Origin: SG8-41 sp963802355
GTDB lineage: Bacteria > Pseudomonadota > Gammaproteobacteria > Burkholderiales > SG8-41
NCBI GenBank assembly: GCA_963802355.1
Contig: CAWDIV010000021.1
Coordinates: forward strand, 372,001-436,000
Direction: 5' to 3'
Length of the DNA stretch: 64,000 bases
Below are positions 34,826-44,294 of the stretch, piece after piece. Positions within the stretch are counted from its first letter, which is position 1. Each line of letters opens with the position of its first letter. The notes beneath the pieces are model-generated. The model searched no databases, was not told where the DNA came from, and worked only from the letters and a program-made list of their open reading frames with translations. A program made the position numbers and the translations under genes.

Positions 34826-35947
34826 ATGCGTGTCGCACTTTTTCTGTGCTTCGCTCAATTGTTCGGCGCGGCGTGGGCGCAGACCGGTACTGATGCGCAG
34901 CGTGCGCGTCCACCGGCCCAGGTGTTGCAGCCTCAGCCGAGACCCGCAACGAAACCTGTCATGGTCACTCCCAAAGCGGAAACGAGGGCCACACAACCAG
35001 CCGCAAAACGCCAGCCCAAAACAGAGGCGCTGAGCGAGCCGCGAGGCGTCGGCGACACGATTCGGCGGCCTGGTGTTACAGAAGACCTCAGGAGCGTCGA
35101 CACGTCCAGGCGCATCGATGCGGACCGGGACCCCTCGCCCCGTCAGTCGCCTGCGGCCGCCAGAGTCGACCTGGATGAGCCAAGAGCGGGCGCAGGCGCC
35201 GACAGGCAGGCAGTCACGTCCGACTCCCCGGCCGCGGCAAGACTTGCCGTCCGGGAGCAGGTCGATCAAACCGCTCGCATCAGGACGGATGCGACCCGGC
35301 TAACGGAAAAGTCCTTCGCTACGCCGGCCGATTTGCGCACGCATCGCCAGGCCGTATCGACCATCGAACAAGCCGCGAAAGTGCTCGAGACCAAGGCCGC
35401 GGTCCTGCCACCGTCCGACCTTGCCATAGCCCAATACCAGATCGACTATGCGACTCGACAGGCAGCGGGGGTGAATCGCGCAGCGAAGGGGGGACTGGTG
35501 GTCAGCAACGCACAGGTCAAGGCCGTTCAGAGCGCGGCGGGTCCCGTACAGCCCATGGCCTCGCGCATCATGTCGGGACAGCGGCCTTTTCCAGTCCGAA
35601 AGGTGAGCGTGAGGGTCGGGCAGAAGGAAGGGGGTGACGAGGTCGCCGGGCTCCAGGTGTACGTATTGCCCGGCGGCATACTCGACGATCCGAGCCTGTT
35701 CAACGAATCCGAAATCCGCTCCTATCTGACGCGCTTCAGTTTCACGCAGCTGACATCGCCGGCGGCGCAGGAAGTGGCTGTCTTCGACATGCGTGTGTGG
35801 GTCGGCCCGCGCATGAATTACGATGAGATGGTCCGGCTCGTAGGCGAGCGCGAGGTAAAGAAGTTTCGCGTGATCAACGATCCCACGGTAAGCAATCAGC
35901 TCATCGAGCTCACATTCATCGCGCCGGACGATCTGGTCGAGCCGTGA
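34826..35947 (+). CDS. Secreted protein of unknown function
   Basis: The ATG at 34826 (GGGAG upstream) begins a signal peptide MRVALFLCFAQLFGAAWAQ. Residues 20-130 are proline/arginine/alanine-rich and probably disordered. Residues 130-210 look helical. Residues 245-373 form a compact-looking domain (VSVRVGQKEGGDEVAGLQVYVLPGG, AAQEVAVFDMRVWVGPRMNYDEMVRLVGE, QLIELTFIAPDDLV). No family is recognised. It lies 52 bp upstream of a membrane TIR protein on the same strand and may be its periplasmic partner. Confidence 0.7.
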   Translation: MRVALFLCFAQLFGAAWAQTGTDAQRARPPAQVLQPQPRPATKPVMVTPKAETRATQPAAKRQPKTEALSEPRGVGDTIRRPGVTEDLRSVDTSRRIDADRDPSPRQSPAAARVDLDEPRAGAGADRQAVTSDSPAAARLAVREQVDQTARIRTDATRLTEKSFATPADLRTHRQAVSTIEQAAKVLETKAAVLPPSDLAIAQYQIDYATRQAAGVNRAAKGGLVVSNAQVKAVQSAAGPVQPMASRIMSGQRPFPVRKVSVRVGQKEGGDEVAGLQVYVLPGGILDDPSLFNESEIRSYLTRFSFTQLTSPAAQEVAVFDMRVWVGPRMNYDEMVRLVGEREVKKFRVINDPTVSNQLIELTFIAPDDLVEP

Positions 35948-35999
35948 GGCGCGGCATTCCGGCCATCGCGCTAAGCGTGGAAGGCGCGGCAAGCGCCGC

Positions 36000-37148
36000 A
36001 TGGGGCGTTCGAACGTAATGTTCGCGGGCTTGATCGGCATCGTAGTCGCAGCCGCAGCCGCCGTCGCGGTCGTGTTCGGGCTGTTCAACTCCGTGCTTGC
36101 CGAACTCGTCCCTCCGTTCGAAGACAGCCAGCAAACCGTGGGCTTCGTGTCGGTAGGCACGGTGGCCGTGCTGCTCATTCTCACCGTAGTCATTCAAAAG
36201 CGTCTGACGACGGTTCAGACACGCACGGTAGCCGTCGTGAGCGTTTTATTCCTGCTCGCCTCTTTGGCTGTTTACTTTCCGTTCCGCGATCTCACGCGCG
36301 CCTACACCTATCGACATCCGCCTGCCTCGGCGGCGCACGCGGGGCAGACCAAGCACATCCGCGGGGACTTGCACGAGCGGGGGCGGTTGCGGGTGAAAGA
36401 CATGACGATCGCAGAAGCGGTGTATCAGCTTGGAGGCCCCGACGTGGTCAATTCACTCGGCGTCCTCTGGTCGGAAGCATCGCGACTGAAAGTGATCGGC
36501 ACGATGGAGCGCTACTACGTCGCGTTGACCATGCTGCTGACGACCACGATCTTCTTGGCGGGCCTCACGGTGTGGCGCAAACAACAGGCGAGCGGGACGA
36601 GACGGGCGGCGCAGATCACGCATGAGGCCGAGGATCAAACCCCCTCATCCGGACCGGTAAGGGTCTTCTTGTCGTACCGCCGCACAGATAGCGCAGACAT
36701 AACGGGCCGAATTTATGACAAATTGGTTGCTGCATTCGGCCGTGATAATGTCTTTAAGGACGTCGACGCGATTCCAGTCGGAGTGGACTTTCGCACTCAT
36801 CTCGGAATTGAGGTTCAGCGCGCGGACGTCGTGCTCGGTATCATTGGCCCCCGATGGCTAACCGAAGTTGATGTCGACCGGAAGCGTCGACTTGACGATT
36901 TGCGGGATTTCGTGCGCATCGAGCTTGCGGCAGCTCTCGAACGCGGCATTCCGTTGATTCCTGTGCTCGTCGGCGGAGCAATCATGCCACGCGAGTCGGA
37001 ACTGCCCGCCGCCTTGTCGGCGCTCGCATTTCGCAACGCAGTCCCGGTTCGAGCCGATCCCGACTTCCACACAGATATGGATCGTCTTATCCGTGGAGTT
37101 CGGAAACACGCCTCCCAACGGCAAGCAACACACGCTACGGCGCGGTAG
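36000..37148 (+). CDS. Polytopic membrane protein with C-terminal TIR domain
   Basis: The 382-residue protein has transmembrane segments at about 8-30, 48-66, 75-95 and 171-191, with a roughly 75-residue loop between the third and fourth. A cytosolic TIR domain follows at 219-345 (VRVFLSYRRTDSADITGRIYDKL, DNVFKDVDAIPVGVDF, GIIGPRWL). The Glu in DFVRIELAAAL (E308) fits the conserved TIR NADase glutamate. The ATG at 36000 is used; M7 at 36018 is an alternative start. Its stop overlaps the convergent gcvP end by 14 bp. Membrane-tethered TIRs occur in bacterial immunity, but no specific system is recognised. Confidence 0.85.
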   Translation: MGRSNVMFAGLIGIVVAAAAAVAVVFGLFNSVLAELVPPFEDSQQTVGFVSVGTVAVLLILTVVIQKRLTTVQTRTVAVVSVLFLLASLAVYFPFRDLTRAYTYRHPPASAAHAGQTKHIRGDLHERGRLRVKDMTIAEAVYQLGGPDVVNSLGVLWSEASRLKVIGTMERYYVALTMLLTTTIFLAGLTVWRKQQASGTRRAAQITHEAEDQTPSSGPVRVFLSYRRTDSADITGRIYDKLVAAFGRDNVFKDVDAIPVGVDFRTHLGIEVQRADVVLGIIGPRWLTEVDVDRKRRLDDLRDFVRIELAAALERGIPLIPVLVGGAIMPRESELPAALSALAFRNAVPVRADPDFHTDMDRLIRGVRKHASQRQATHATAR

Positions 37149-40039
37149 ACGGTTCCGGAAGCGTCGCGCGCTGCCTGGACGGGCCCCGTCGTTCTGCCCC
37201 GCAGTAGAAATCGCGGTCGCCATGGACCTGGTCGAGGCGCTTAACGGGGGGCCAGTACTTGCGGGCCCGCACGCCGGGCAGCGGATAGGCGGCGGTTTCG
37301 CGGCTGTAGCCATGCTTCCACTCCCCCGCCAGCTCCTCGGCGGTGTGCGGGGCGTTCTTCAGCGGATTGTCCTCGCGATCCCACTCGCCGCGGCGAACGC
37401 GCTCGATTTCGCCATGGATGGCGATCATGGCGTCGCAGAAGCGATCCAGCTCCGCCTTCCCTTCGCTTTCGGTGGGCTCGCACATCAACGTGTCGGCCAC
37501 GGGGAAGGACAGCGTGGGGGCATGGAAGCTGTAATCGATGAGCCGCTTGGCAACATCCTCGGCGTCGATGCCGCAGTCCGACTTCAGGCCGCGCAGGTCG
37601 AAAATGCATTCGTGCGCGACGCGGCCGTTGCCGCCCGTGTAGAGCACGGGGAAGTACGGCCCGACGCGCGACGCCACGTAATTGGCGTTGAGGATGGCGG
37701 TTTCGGTGGCGCGGCGGATGCCGGACGCGCCCATCGTGCGCAAGTACATCCAGGAAATGGTGACGATGAGCGCGCTGCCGTACGGTGCGGAACTCACCGT
37801 GCCGTTCGCCTCGGCGGTGTTCGGTAGCGGCACCACCGGATGCCCGGGGAGGAACGGCGCGAGATGCGCGGCGACGGCGATGGGACCCATGCCCGGGCCG
37901 CCACCGCCGTGCGGAATGCAGAAGGTCTTGTGCAGGTTGATGTGGATCACGTCCGCCCCGATTTCACCCGGGCGCGCGAGTCCTGCCATGGCATTCAAGT
38001 TGGCGCCATCCATGTAGACCTGCCCGCCCCCCTCGTGCACCGCGGCGCAAATGTCGCGTATCGCCTCTTCAAACACGCCATGAGTGGACGGGTAGGTGAT
38101 CATCAGCACCGCCAGCCGGTCGCGATTCGCCGCCACTTTGGCCTTCAGGTCCGCCACGTCCACGTTGCCGCGCGGGTCGCAGGCCACTACCACCACCCGC
38201 ATGCCGGCCATGTGTGCCGTGGCCGGGTTGGTGCCATGCGCTGACTGCGGAATCAGGCAGACGTCGCGCCGGTCCTGCCCGCGCGAGGCGTGATAGTTGC
38301 GGATGGTGACAAGTCCCGCATACTCGCCGTTTGCGCCGGAGTTCGGCTGCATGCTCACGCTGGGCAGGCCGGTGATCGACCGACAGCGCGCTCGACACGT
38401 CGGAGAGCATTTTCGCGTAACCGGCCGCCTGCTCGGGCGGCACGAAGGGGTGGATGGCGGCGAACTCGGGCCAGGTGATCGGCATCATTTCCGCGGCGGC
38501 ATTCAGCTTCATGGTGCAGGAGCCGAGCGGGATCATGCCGTGCACGAGCGAATAATCGCGGTTCTCCAGACGCTTCAGGTAGCGCATCATTTCCGTTTCG
38601 GAATGGTAGCGGCCGAAAGCGGCGTGCGTCAGGATCGCACTGTCGCGCTTGAGCGCCGCGGGAATGGCCTCCGCGCCGGTGCCGAGCAAGCGAGCACGCT
38701 CGTGCACGTTCACGTGGTGCCCCGTCAGCACCCAGGCGATATCAGCGACGTCGTTGAGCGTGGTGGTCTCGTCCACGGTGATGCCGACGCGGTCGGCTGC
38801 GATCCAGCGCAAGTTGATGCGCTTTTCCGTCGCGCGTGCGCGCACTTCGGCCGCGGCCTTGACCTTGAACGTCACGGTATCGAAGTAGGCGGCTGATTCT
38901 CCCGCCAAGGGGGATGCGGCATTCACCAGCAGCCGCGCCAGCAGGTGGGCGCGCAGAGCGATGCGCTGCAGGCCCTCCGGGCCGTGCCACACGGCGTAGA
39001 ACGCGGCGATGTTGGCGAGCAGCGCCTGGGAAGTGCAGATGTTACTCGTGGCCTTCTCGCGGCGGATATGCTGCTCGCGGGTCTGCAGCGCCATACGGTA
39101 GGCGGTGCGGCCGGCGGCATCCACCGACACGCCGATGAGGCGGCCGGGAATCTGGCGCAAGAGATCCTGCCGCACCGCCATGTACGCCGCGTGCGGGCCG
39201 CCGAAGCCCAGCGGCACGCCGAAGCGCTGCGCGCTGCCGATGGCGACGTCGGCACCCAGTTCGCCCGGCGATTTCAGCAGCACCAGCGCGAGCGGATCGG
39301 TGCCCAGCGAAACCAGCCCGCTGGCGGCATGGATACGTTCGATCAGCGGGGCGGGATCGGCCACGGCGCCAAAGGTATCCGGGTACTGCAGGTGGGCGCC
39401 GAACACGGCGGCCGGGTCGAGGTCCTTGCGCTGATCGCCGACAATGACCGGCACGCCGAACCATTTGGCGCGCGTCCTCACCACGGCGATCACCTGCGGA
39501 TGGCAGGCGGCGTCGATGAAGAACGCAGCGGCCTTGCTTTTCGCCGCGCGGTGAATGAGCGCCATCGCCTCGCCCGCCGCCGTGGCCTCGTCGAGTAGCG
39601 AGGCGTTCGCCACCGGCATGCCGGTGAGATCCATGATCATCTGCTGGAACAGCAGCATGGCTTCGAGCCGGCCCTGCGAGATCTCCGCCTGGTAGGGCGT
39701 ATAGGCGGTGTACCAGCCAGGATTCTGCAGCACGTTGCGCAGGATCACCGGGGGCGTGTAGCAGCTTGCATAGCCCATGCCGATGTAGGTGCGCCAGACC
39801 TGGTTCTGCACCGCGATGCCGCCCAACTCGGCGAGCGCCTGGGCTTCGGTGGCCGGCGCGGGCAGGGCCAACGGCTCGGCATGGAAAATCGCCGCCGGCA
39901 TCGCTTGACGCGCCAGCTCGTCGCGCGAGGCTACGCCCAGCGCGGCCAGCATGGCCTTCTCCGCCTGCGCATCGATGCCGATATGGCGGCCATGGAATTC
40001 GCTGCCGTGGAGGATATCCTCGAGGGTAAGGGTTGCCAT
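37135..40039 (-). pseudogene. gcvP: Glycine dehydrogenase (P protein) with a +1 frameshift
   Basis: The N-terminal part (SEFHGRHIGIDAQAEKAMLAALG, NPGWYTAYTPYQAEISQGRLE) runs from 40039 to about 38376 and ends AKMLSDVSSALS. The C-terminal part (ITGLPSVSMQPNSGANGEYAG; PLP lysine in INLHKTFCIPHGGGGPG) is in the next frame to 37135. TCGGTCGATC has one extra G; removing it restores SSITGLPSVS and a 967-residue protein (E. coli has 957). GcvP decarboxylates glycine with PLP and passes the aminomethyl group to GcvH, whose gene lies 15 bp upstream. The rest is so well kept that a sequencing artefact is likely. Confidence 0.93.
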
Positions 40040-40054
40040 TTTTCTGCCAATAAG

Positions 40055-40432
40055 CTAACCGATACTCTTGGCGTATGCCGCGGCGTCCAGCAACCGGTCC
40101 ACGGCACCCGGATCGGCCGGCTTCAGGCGGAACAGCCAGGCGTTGTAGGGCTCCTTGTTCACGAGTTCCAGCGTGTCGGTGAGCGCCTGGTTCGCCGCCA
40201 CGACTTCGCCTGCCACCGGCGCATACACGTCGGACGCCGCCTTCACCGATTCCACCACCGCGCAAGCCTCGCCCGCAGCCAGCTTGCGCCCGACCTGCGG
40301 CACTTCAAGGAACACCACGTCGCCGAGCTGTTCCTGCGCAAAATCGGAAATGCCCACGGTGAGCGTGCCGTCGGATTCTGTGCGCACCCATTCATGGGAG
40401 GACGTGTAGCGGAGGTTGTCGGGTATGGCCAT
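40055..40432 (-). CDS. gcvH: Glycine cleavage system H protein
   Basis: The 125-residue lipoyl carrier has the lipoylation site Lys64 in AVVESVKAASDVYAP and the typical N-terminus NLRYTSSHEWV. It shuttles the aminomethyl group between GcvP and GcvT. The order gcvT-gcvH-gcvP on the minus strand, with spacers of 43 and 15 bp, shows an operon. It is intact, unlike both neighbours. Confidence 0.97.
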   Translation of the reverse strand: MAIPDNLRYTSSHEWVRTESDGTLTVGISDFAQEQLGDVVFLEVPQVGRKLAAGEACAVVESVKAASDVYAPVAGEVVAANQALTDTLELVNKEPYNAWLFRLKPADPGAVDRLLDAAAYAKSIG

Positions 40433-40475
40433 GGTGTGTAGTTCCGGAGGTCGTTGATGGAATCGGTCGGAAACG

Positions 40476-41556
40476 TTAGATCACCGGCTTGCCATGGCGC
40501 GCAAACGGCGGCTTGACCACTCGCGCATCGAGCTTCTTGTCGCGCATCGCGACCTGCACGGTGTCCCCCGGCGCGACCGCCGCGGGCAGGCGCGCCAGCG
40601 CCACCGACTGGCCGAGCGTGGGCGAGAAAGTGCCACTGGTGATCTCGCCTTCGCCATGCGCCGTGTGCACCGCCTGTTGGGCACGCAGCACCCCGCCCTT
40701 GGGCGGCAGCACCAGGCCCAGCAGCTGGCGCGCGGGCGGACGCACCAGCAGCGCTGCCTTGCCGACGAAGTCGCGCGGCGATTTCAGATCGACGGTCCAG
40801 GCGAGGCCCGATTCGAGCGGTGTCACCTTCTCGTCCATTTCGTGGCCGTAGAGGTTCATCCCGGCTTCGAGGCGCAGCGTGTCGCGTGCGCCCAGGCCGC
40901 AGGGCCGCACGCCTGCCTGCGCGAGCCGGTTCCATGCATCCGCGGCTTGTGCATTCGGCAGGAGCAGCTCGAACCCGTCCTCGCCGGTGTAGCCGGTGCG
41001 GGAAATGAACCTATCCCCCGACCGCGCGCCGAAGAACACGCCCAGCGGTTCGCTCGCGGCGCGCAGTTCCGGCAGTGAGGCCCAGGTTTTCTCCCGCGCA
41101 TTCGGTCCCTGCACGGCAATCATGGCCAGGTCGCGCCGCAGCCTGAGTGTCGGCGCCGGTGCTATACGCGACCGCAGGGCGCCCAGCCACGCCACGTCGG
41201 TATCGGCGGTCGCCGCGTTGACGATGACGCGAAAGAAATCTTCCGCGAGAAAATAGACGATGAGGTCATCGAGCACCCCGCCGTTTTCGGCAAGCAGGCA
41301 AGAGGCACTGCGCCTTGCCCGGAACGGTGAGCCGCTCGACATTATTGGCGAAGGCGTAGCGCAGGAAGGCTCTCGCACCGTTGCCCTCCACATCGACGGC
41401 GAGCATATGCGAGGTGTCGAACATGCCGGCATCGCGGCGCACCGCGTGGTGCTCCTCGAGCTGCGATCCGTAATTCAGCGGCATGTCCCAACCGGCGAAA
41501 TCGACCAGCTTTGCTCCGGCAGCGCGGTGGGTTTCGTATAGAGGCGTTGTTTTCAT
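40476..41556 (-). pseudogene. gcvT: Aminomethyltransferase (T protein) with a +1 frameshift
   Basis: The N-terminal part starts MKTTPLYETHRAAGAKLVDFAGWDMP at 41556 and contains AGMFDTSHML. After NNVERLTVPGKAQC the frame changes, and SCLLAENGGVLDDLIVYF to the end at 40476 (RTGYTGEDGFELLLP, LRLEAGMNLYGHEMDE, ARHGKPVI) is in the next frame. TGCCTCTTGC has one extra C; removing it gives KAQCSCLLAENGG and 359 residues (E. coli 364). GcvT transfers the C1 unit from GcvH to tetrahydrofolate. The conserved downstream half suggests a recent or artefactual shift. No glycine riboswitch is seen upstream. Confidence 0.93.
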
Positions 41557-41608
41557 CAAACGCGACGCGGAAGTGGTGAGCCTTGATTCCGGCAGCGTTG
41601 TAGGATCA

Positions 41609-42022
41609 TCACTGCTTGGCAAGCAGGAGCGATTTCTCCTCGTGATATTCACTCCACGCCTTGGCACAAATGTCATCAATGATCCTCTTGGGTATCTCGC
41701 TCAATAGGTACCTTCTCAGCACCTCATTTTCTCGACCGATGCTCGCACATATCGGCCCATCAATCTCGGTGTCAAAAATAACGCTGGCTCGCCGTTTTTC
41801 AAGAATGTCCGCCGACACGTTCTTGCCTTTGCGGCCATCTACCTTTGGGGTCGTTTCCTCGCAAATGTTCCAGATGATGGTCCGGACGATGGCGGGGAAC
41901 ACCTTAGGACAATCTTCCGACGTACCGTATTTATTACGTAGCCCGATAACGATCTGGTCTAGTAGATTGTCCAGCATTCTTTCTTGCTTGCTCGGATCCG
42001 CGGCGTCGCCGATAGGGTCCAT
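41609..42022 (-). CDS. Hypothetical protein in a lower-GC patch
   Basis: The 137-residue protein is largely helical and charged, without a signal peptide or membrane segment. Features include LDNLLDQIVIGLRNKYGTSEDCPK, IVRTIIWNICEETTPKVDGRKG and a C-terminal DICAKAWSEYHEEKSLLLAKQ. Base composition and codon use are less GC-rich than in gcvT and the neighbours, suggesting acquisition. It lies 52 bp upstream of gcvT in the same direction. No family is recognised. Confidence 0.55.
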   Translation of the reverse strand: MDPIGDAADPSKQERMLDNLLDQIVIGLRNKYGTSEDCPKVFPAIVRTIIWNICEETTPKVDGRKGKNVSADILEKRRASVIFDTEIDGPICASIGRENEVLRRYLLSEIPKRIIDDICAKAWSEYHEEKSLLLAKQ

Positions 42023-42181
42023 GTATCGACTCCTTAGGGTTCTCGGGAATATACCCGGTCTGCGCTACAGGTACTTTCAGACGGAAGAATGTCCAATAAA
42101 GACCGGCCTCAATGACCTCCCCTATCGGCTTCCTTCGACTTCGCTCAGGATTCAACCGAGTGGAAGCACACCCAGCCCAAT

Positions 42182-42215
42182 GGCAAATACTGCACCTGCT
42201 TTCCCCGATCGGGCA
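42182..42215. repeat. Dispersed repeat, copy 1 (partner at 45576-45610)
   Basis: GGCAAATACTGCACC-[TG]-GCT-TTCCCCGATC recurs at 45576-45610 as GGCAAATACTGCACCGGC followed by TCTCCCCGATC. Both copies lie in spacers with no supported gene (42023-42464 and 45405-45751). The two regions flank the cNMP/AI-2E/radical-SAM block. Confidence 0.45.
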
Positions 42216-42396
42216 AGCGCAGGCACGCAACGCGGGCTGCCCGCGTTATGGACTGCGTCAGGCGATCTCTGGCTCGGCTTCGTGCACCTTGCGGCCAGCT
42301 GCGCCCACGCCGCTGTGGCGCGCTGCGCGAATTCGCTCAGAACTGCGGTGAGAAACACCAGCGCTTAGCGCCGATGGCTCGTGAGACTCGCTCTGC

Positions 42397-42426
42397 TTGA
42401 ACGCGGCGCCAGCCTTGGCCTACACT
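42397..42426 (+). promoter_or_regulatory. Candidate promoter of the cNMP-domain / AI-2E operon
   Basis: TTGAAC (42397-42402) and TACACT (42421-42426) are spaced by 18 bases. They lie 39 bases before the GTG start, which itself follows GGGGAG. The pattern fits a sigma-70-type promoter. Confidence 0.5.
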
Positions 42427-42464
42427 AACATGATCAATTTGACCTGACAGGGGAGATTTCCGTA

Positions 42465-42944
42465 GTGTTTGGTCTATTTCGAAGCAAAAAAAACACGCCA
42501 CGCACGGAACGCCTGCGCGCCCTGTCGCTGTTCGTGAATCTGACGCCTGGCGAATTGAAAATCGTCGACGGCCTGCTGCACGAGCGCCAATTCCTGAAGG
42601 ACGAAGTGATTTTCGACAAGGGTGACGAGGGGCAGGCAATCTATATCATCATCGACGGCAGCGTGTCGATCTGGCCGCAAGGCAAACCTGTCGACGGTCA
42701 AGTCATTGAACTTGGACCGGGTACTTTTTTCGGAGATTTGGCGCTGCTCGATGACTCGGTGCGCAGCGCGCAGGCGAGAGCGGCCATGAACACCACGCTC
42801 GCGGTCTTTTTTCGCGCCGACTTCATGAGCTTGCTGGAAACTCACGGGTTAATCGCGTCCAAGATCTCGCTGCAACTGGCACGCCATATCGGCAAGCGTC
42901 TGCGCGAACAGCACAACGTGACTAACGCCGGCCAGCATCTATGA
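42465..42944 (+). CDS. Cyclic-nucleotide-binding (Crp-like) domain protein without a DNA-binding domain
   Basis: The 159-residue product begins at GTG after GGGGAG. Residues 20-140 form a cNMP-binding barrel (LSLFVNLTPGELKIVDGLLHERQF, VIFDKGDEGQAIYIIIDGSVSIW, LGPGTFFGDLALLDDSVRSAQARA). The phosphate-binding cassette FFGDLALLDDSVRSA is present but differs from the cAMP-binding RS-A consensus of CRP. There is no helix-turn-helix. It overlaps the AI-2E transporter start (ATGA), so it probably controls that transporter's activity or assembly. Confidence 0.8.
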   Translation: MFGLFRSKKNTPRTERLRALSLFVNLTPGELKIVDGLLHERQFLKDEVIFDKGDEGQAIYIIIDGSVSIWPQGKPVDGQVIELGPGTFFGDLALLDDSVRSAQARAAMNTTLAVFFRADFMSLLETHGLIASKISLQLARHIGKRLREQHNVTNAGQHL

Positions 42945-44059
42945 ATGATGAGCCGGCGAACGACTCCGGCCCCATCGTCTGGGCGTCGATCATCGCCGTT
43001 ACCTGCCTGTTGCTTTGGGCCTTTCAGAAAATACTGTTTCTGGTGGTGCCCTTCCTGCTGGCATTGATCCTCTACTACATTCTCTATCCGACGATGCAGC
43101 GACTGGTGCTGGCCGGCATGAGCCGCGGAGCGGCAGCCTCGCTGGTGACGGTGGTGTTTCTGGTTTTCGTGGTGATGTGTGGATACTGGACGTTGCCGTG
43201 GATCACTCTCCATCTTATCGACTGGCAGATCGCAGTAGAGCGCTATCTGCAAGGCGGCATCGGCCTATTGGAGCGCTCGCTCACCGGGCTGGAGGAGCGC
43301 TACGGGATGCTGCAACGAGCACATGTGGCCGCGACGGTGGGGCAACGTCTGAATGATTTCACCAGCGGTTTCGCCGCAAATTATCTCGAACCGATCGCAC
43401 TCGGCATCGCGGTATGGACTCCCTCACTTCTGCTGGCCCCGTTCCTTTCGTTCTTTTTCCTCAAGGATGGCCATCACTTTCAGGGCATTCTTGCGCGCGC
43501 AGTGCCCAATGCTTTTTTCGAGAAAACGCTGTATCTGATGAGTGAAGTCGATCAAGCGGCGCGCGCCTATTTCCTGGGACTCATTCAGCTCACGCTCCTC
43601 GATACCGTAACGCTGGCATTCGGTCTGTGGCTCCTGGGCATGCCGGCACCCCTGGGTCTGGGTTTGCTCGCCGCAGTGCTGGCTTGGGTGCCCTACGTCG
43701 GATCCATCCTCGGCGGCCTGCTGGTGGTGCTGGTGGCGGCGACTGATTTTCCGACCGAACCGGCAATGGCGGCTTGGGTGATTGGACTGTTCATACTGGT
43801 GCGGCTGCTTGATGATTTTCTTTACATGCCGCTCACTATCGGTAAAAGCCTGCACCTGCACCCGTTGGTCGCCGTGCTGATGATTTTCATAGGCGGCGCC
43901 GTTGCCGGCATTTTGGGCCTGATGCTGGTGCTGCCGGTGCTGGGAGTCGTAATGGTGGTGTGCGAGACCATCGGAGCGGTCGTGACCGATTCTCGCCTGA
44001 TGGCGCGTTACTGGCACGGGCGGGCATTGCGCAATGCGCAGGCGAGCGCGGATCTGTAG
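42941..44059 (+). CDS. AI-2E family transporter (PerM/TqsA-like)
   Basis: The 372-residue protein has about eight hydrophobic segments with the family pattern: N-terminal FQKILFLVVPFLLALILYYILYP, the large loop with WITLHLIDWQIAVERYLQ, and the C-terminal block GLLAAVLAWVPYVGSILGG...VRLLDDFLYMPLTIGKSLHLHPLVAVLMIFIGG. The family includes the AI-2 exporter TqsA and sodium/proton antiporters, so a quorum-signal role should not be assumed. It is coupled (4-bp overlap) to the upstream cNMP-domain gene. Confidence 0.85.
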   Translation: MNDEPANDSGPIVWASIIAVTCLLLWAFQKILFLVVPFLLALILYYILYPTMQRLVLAGMSRGAAASLVTVVFLVFVVMCGYWTLPWITLHLIDWQIAVERYLQGGIGLLERSLTGLEERYGMLQRAHVAATVGQRLNDFTSGFAANYLEPIALGIAVWTPSLLLAPFLSFFFLKDGHHFQGILARAVPNAFFEKTLYLMSEVDQAARAYFLGLIQLTLLDTVTLAFGLWLLGMPAPLGLGLLAAVLAWVPYVGSILGGLLVVLVAATDFPTEPAMAAWVIGLFILVRLLDDFLYMPLTIGKSLHLHPLVAVLMIFIGGAVAGILGLMLVLPVLGVVMVVCETIGAVVTDSRLMARYWHGRALRNAQASADL

Positions 44060-44294
44060 GCCGTGCGACGATGACTTCACGCGGTTGGCCTCAATGGCTG
44101 CCGCAAGAAGTCTGACCCTCAACCCGCCTGGTGACGAGTTTCTCGAGCACCCGAACTGACGCTACAACTGCTCCAGCATCTCTTCGGCGGAGCGGACTTC
44201 GAACTGGCCGGGCTTGTCAGGTTGAATGCCTTGACCATGCAAGGCGTGCTGCCGTTCCCATTACTGCTGCGTTCAACGTCGGTAGTCTGATCGT

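Noticed and set aside
29814..37148. Prophage or integrative element carrying the kelch/ATP-grasp and TIR genes.
   Set aside because: No integrase, phage structural gene, tRNA attachment site or flanking direct repeat was seen, so the island is only called accessory by content.
41557..41608. Glycine riboswitch upstream of gcvT.
   Set aside because: Only 52 bp separate gcvT from the next gene, and no paired glycine aptamer motifs are visible there.
42112..42360. Open frames in the spacer before the cNMP-domain gene.
   Set aside because: No start context, no family pattern, and a repeat copy lies inside them.
42941..44059. Quorum-sensing AI-2 exporter.
   Set aside because: The AI-2E family name covers antiporters and other exporters; no luxS or lsr gene is nearby.
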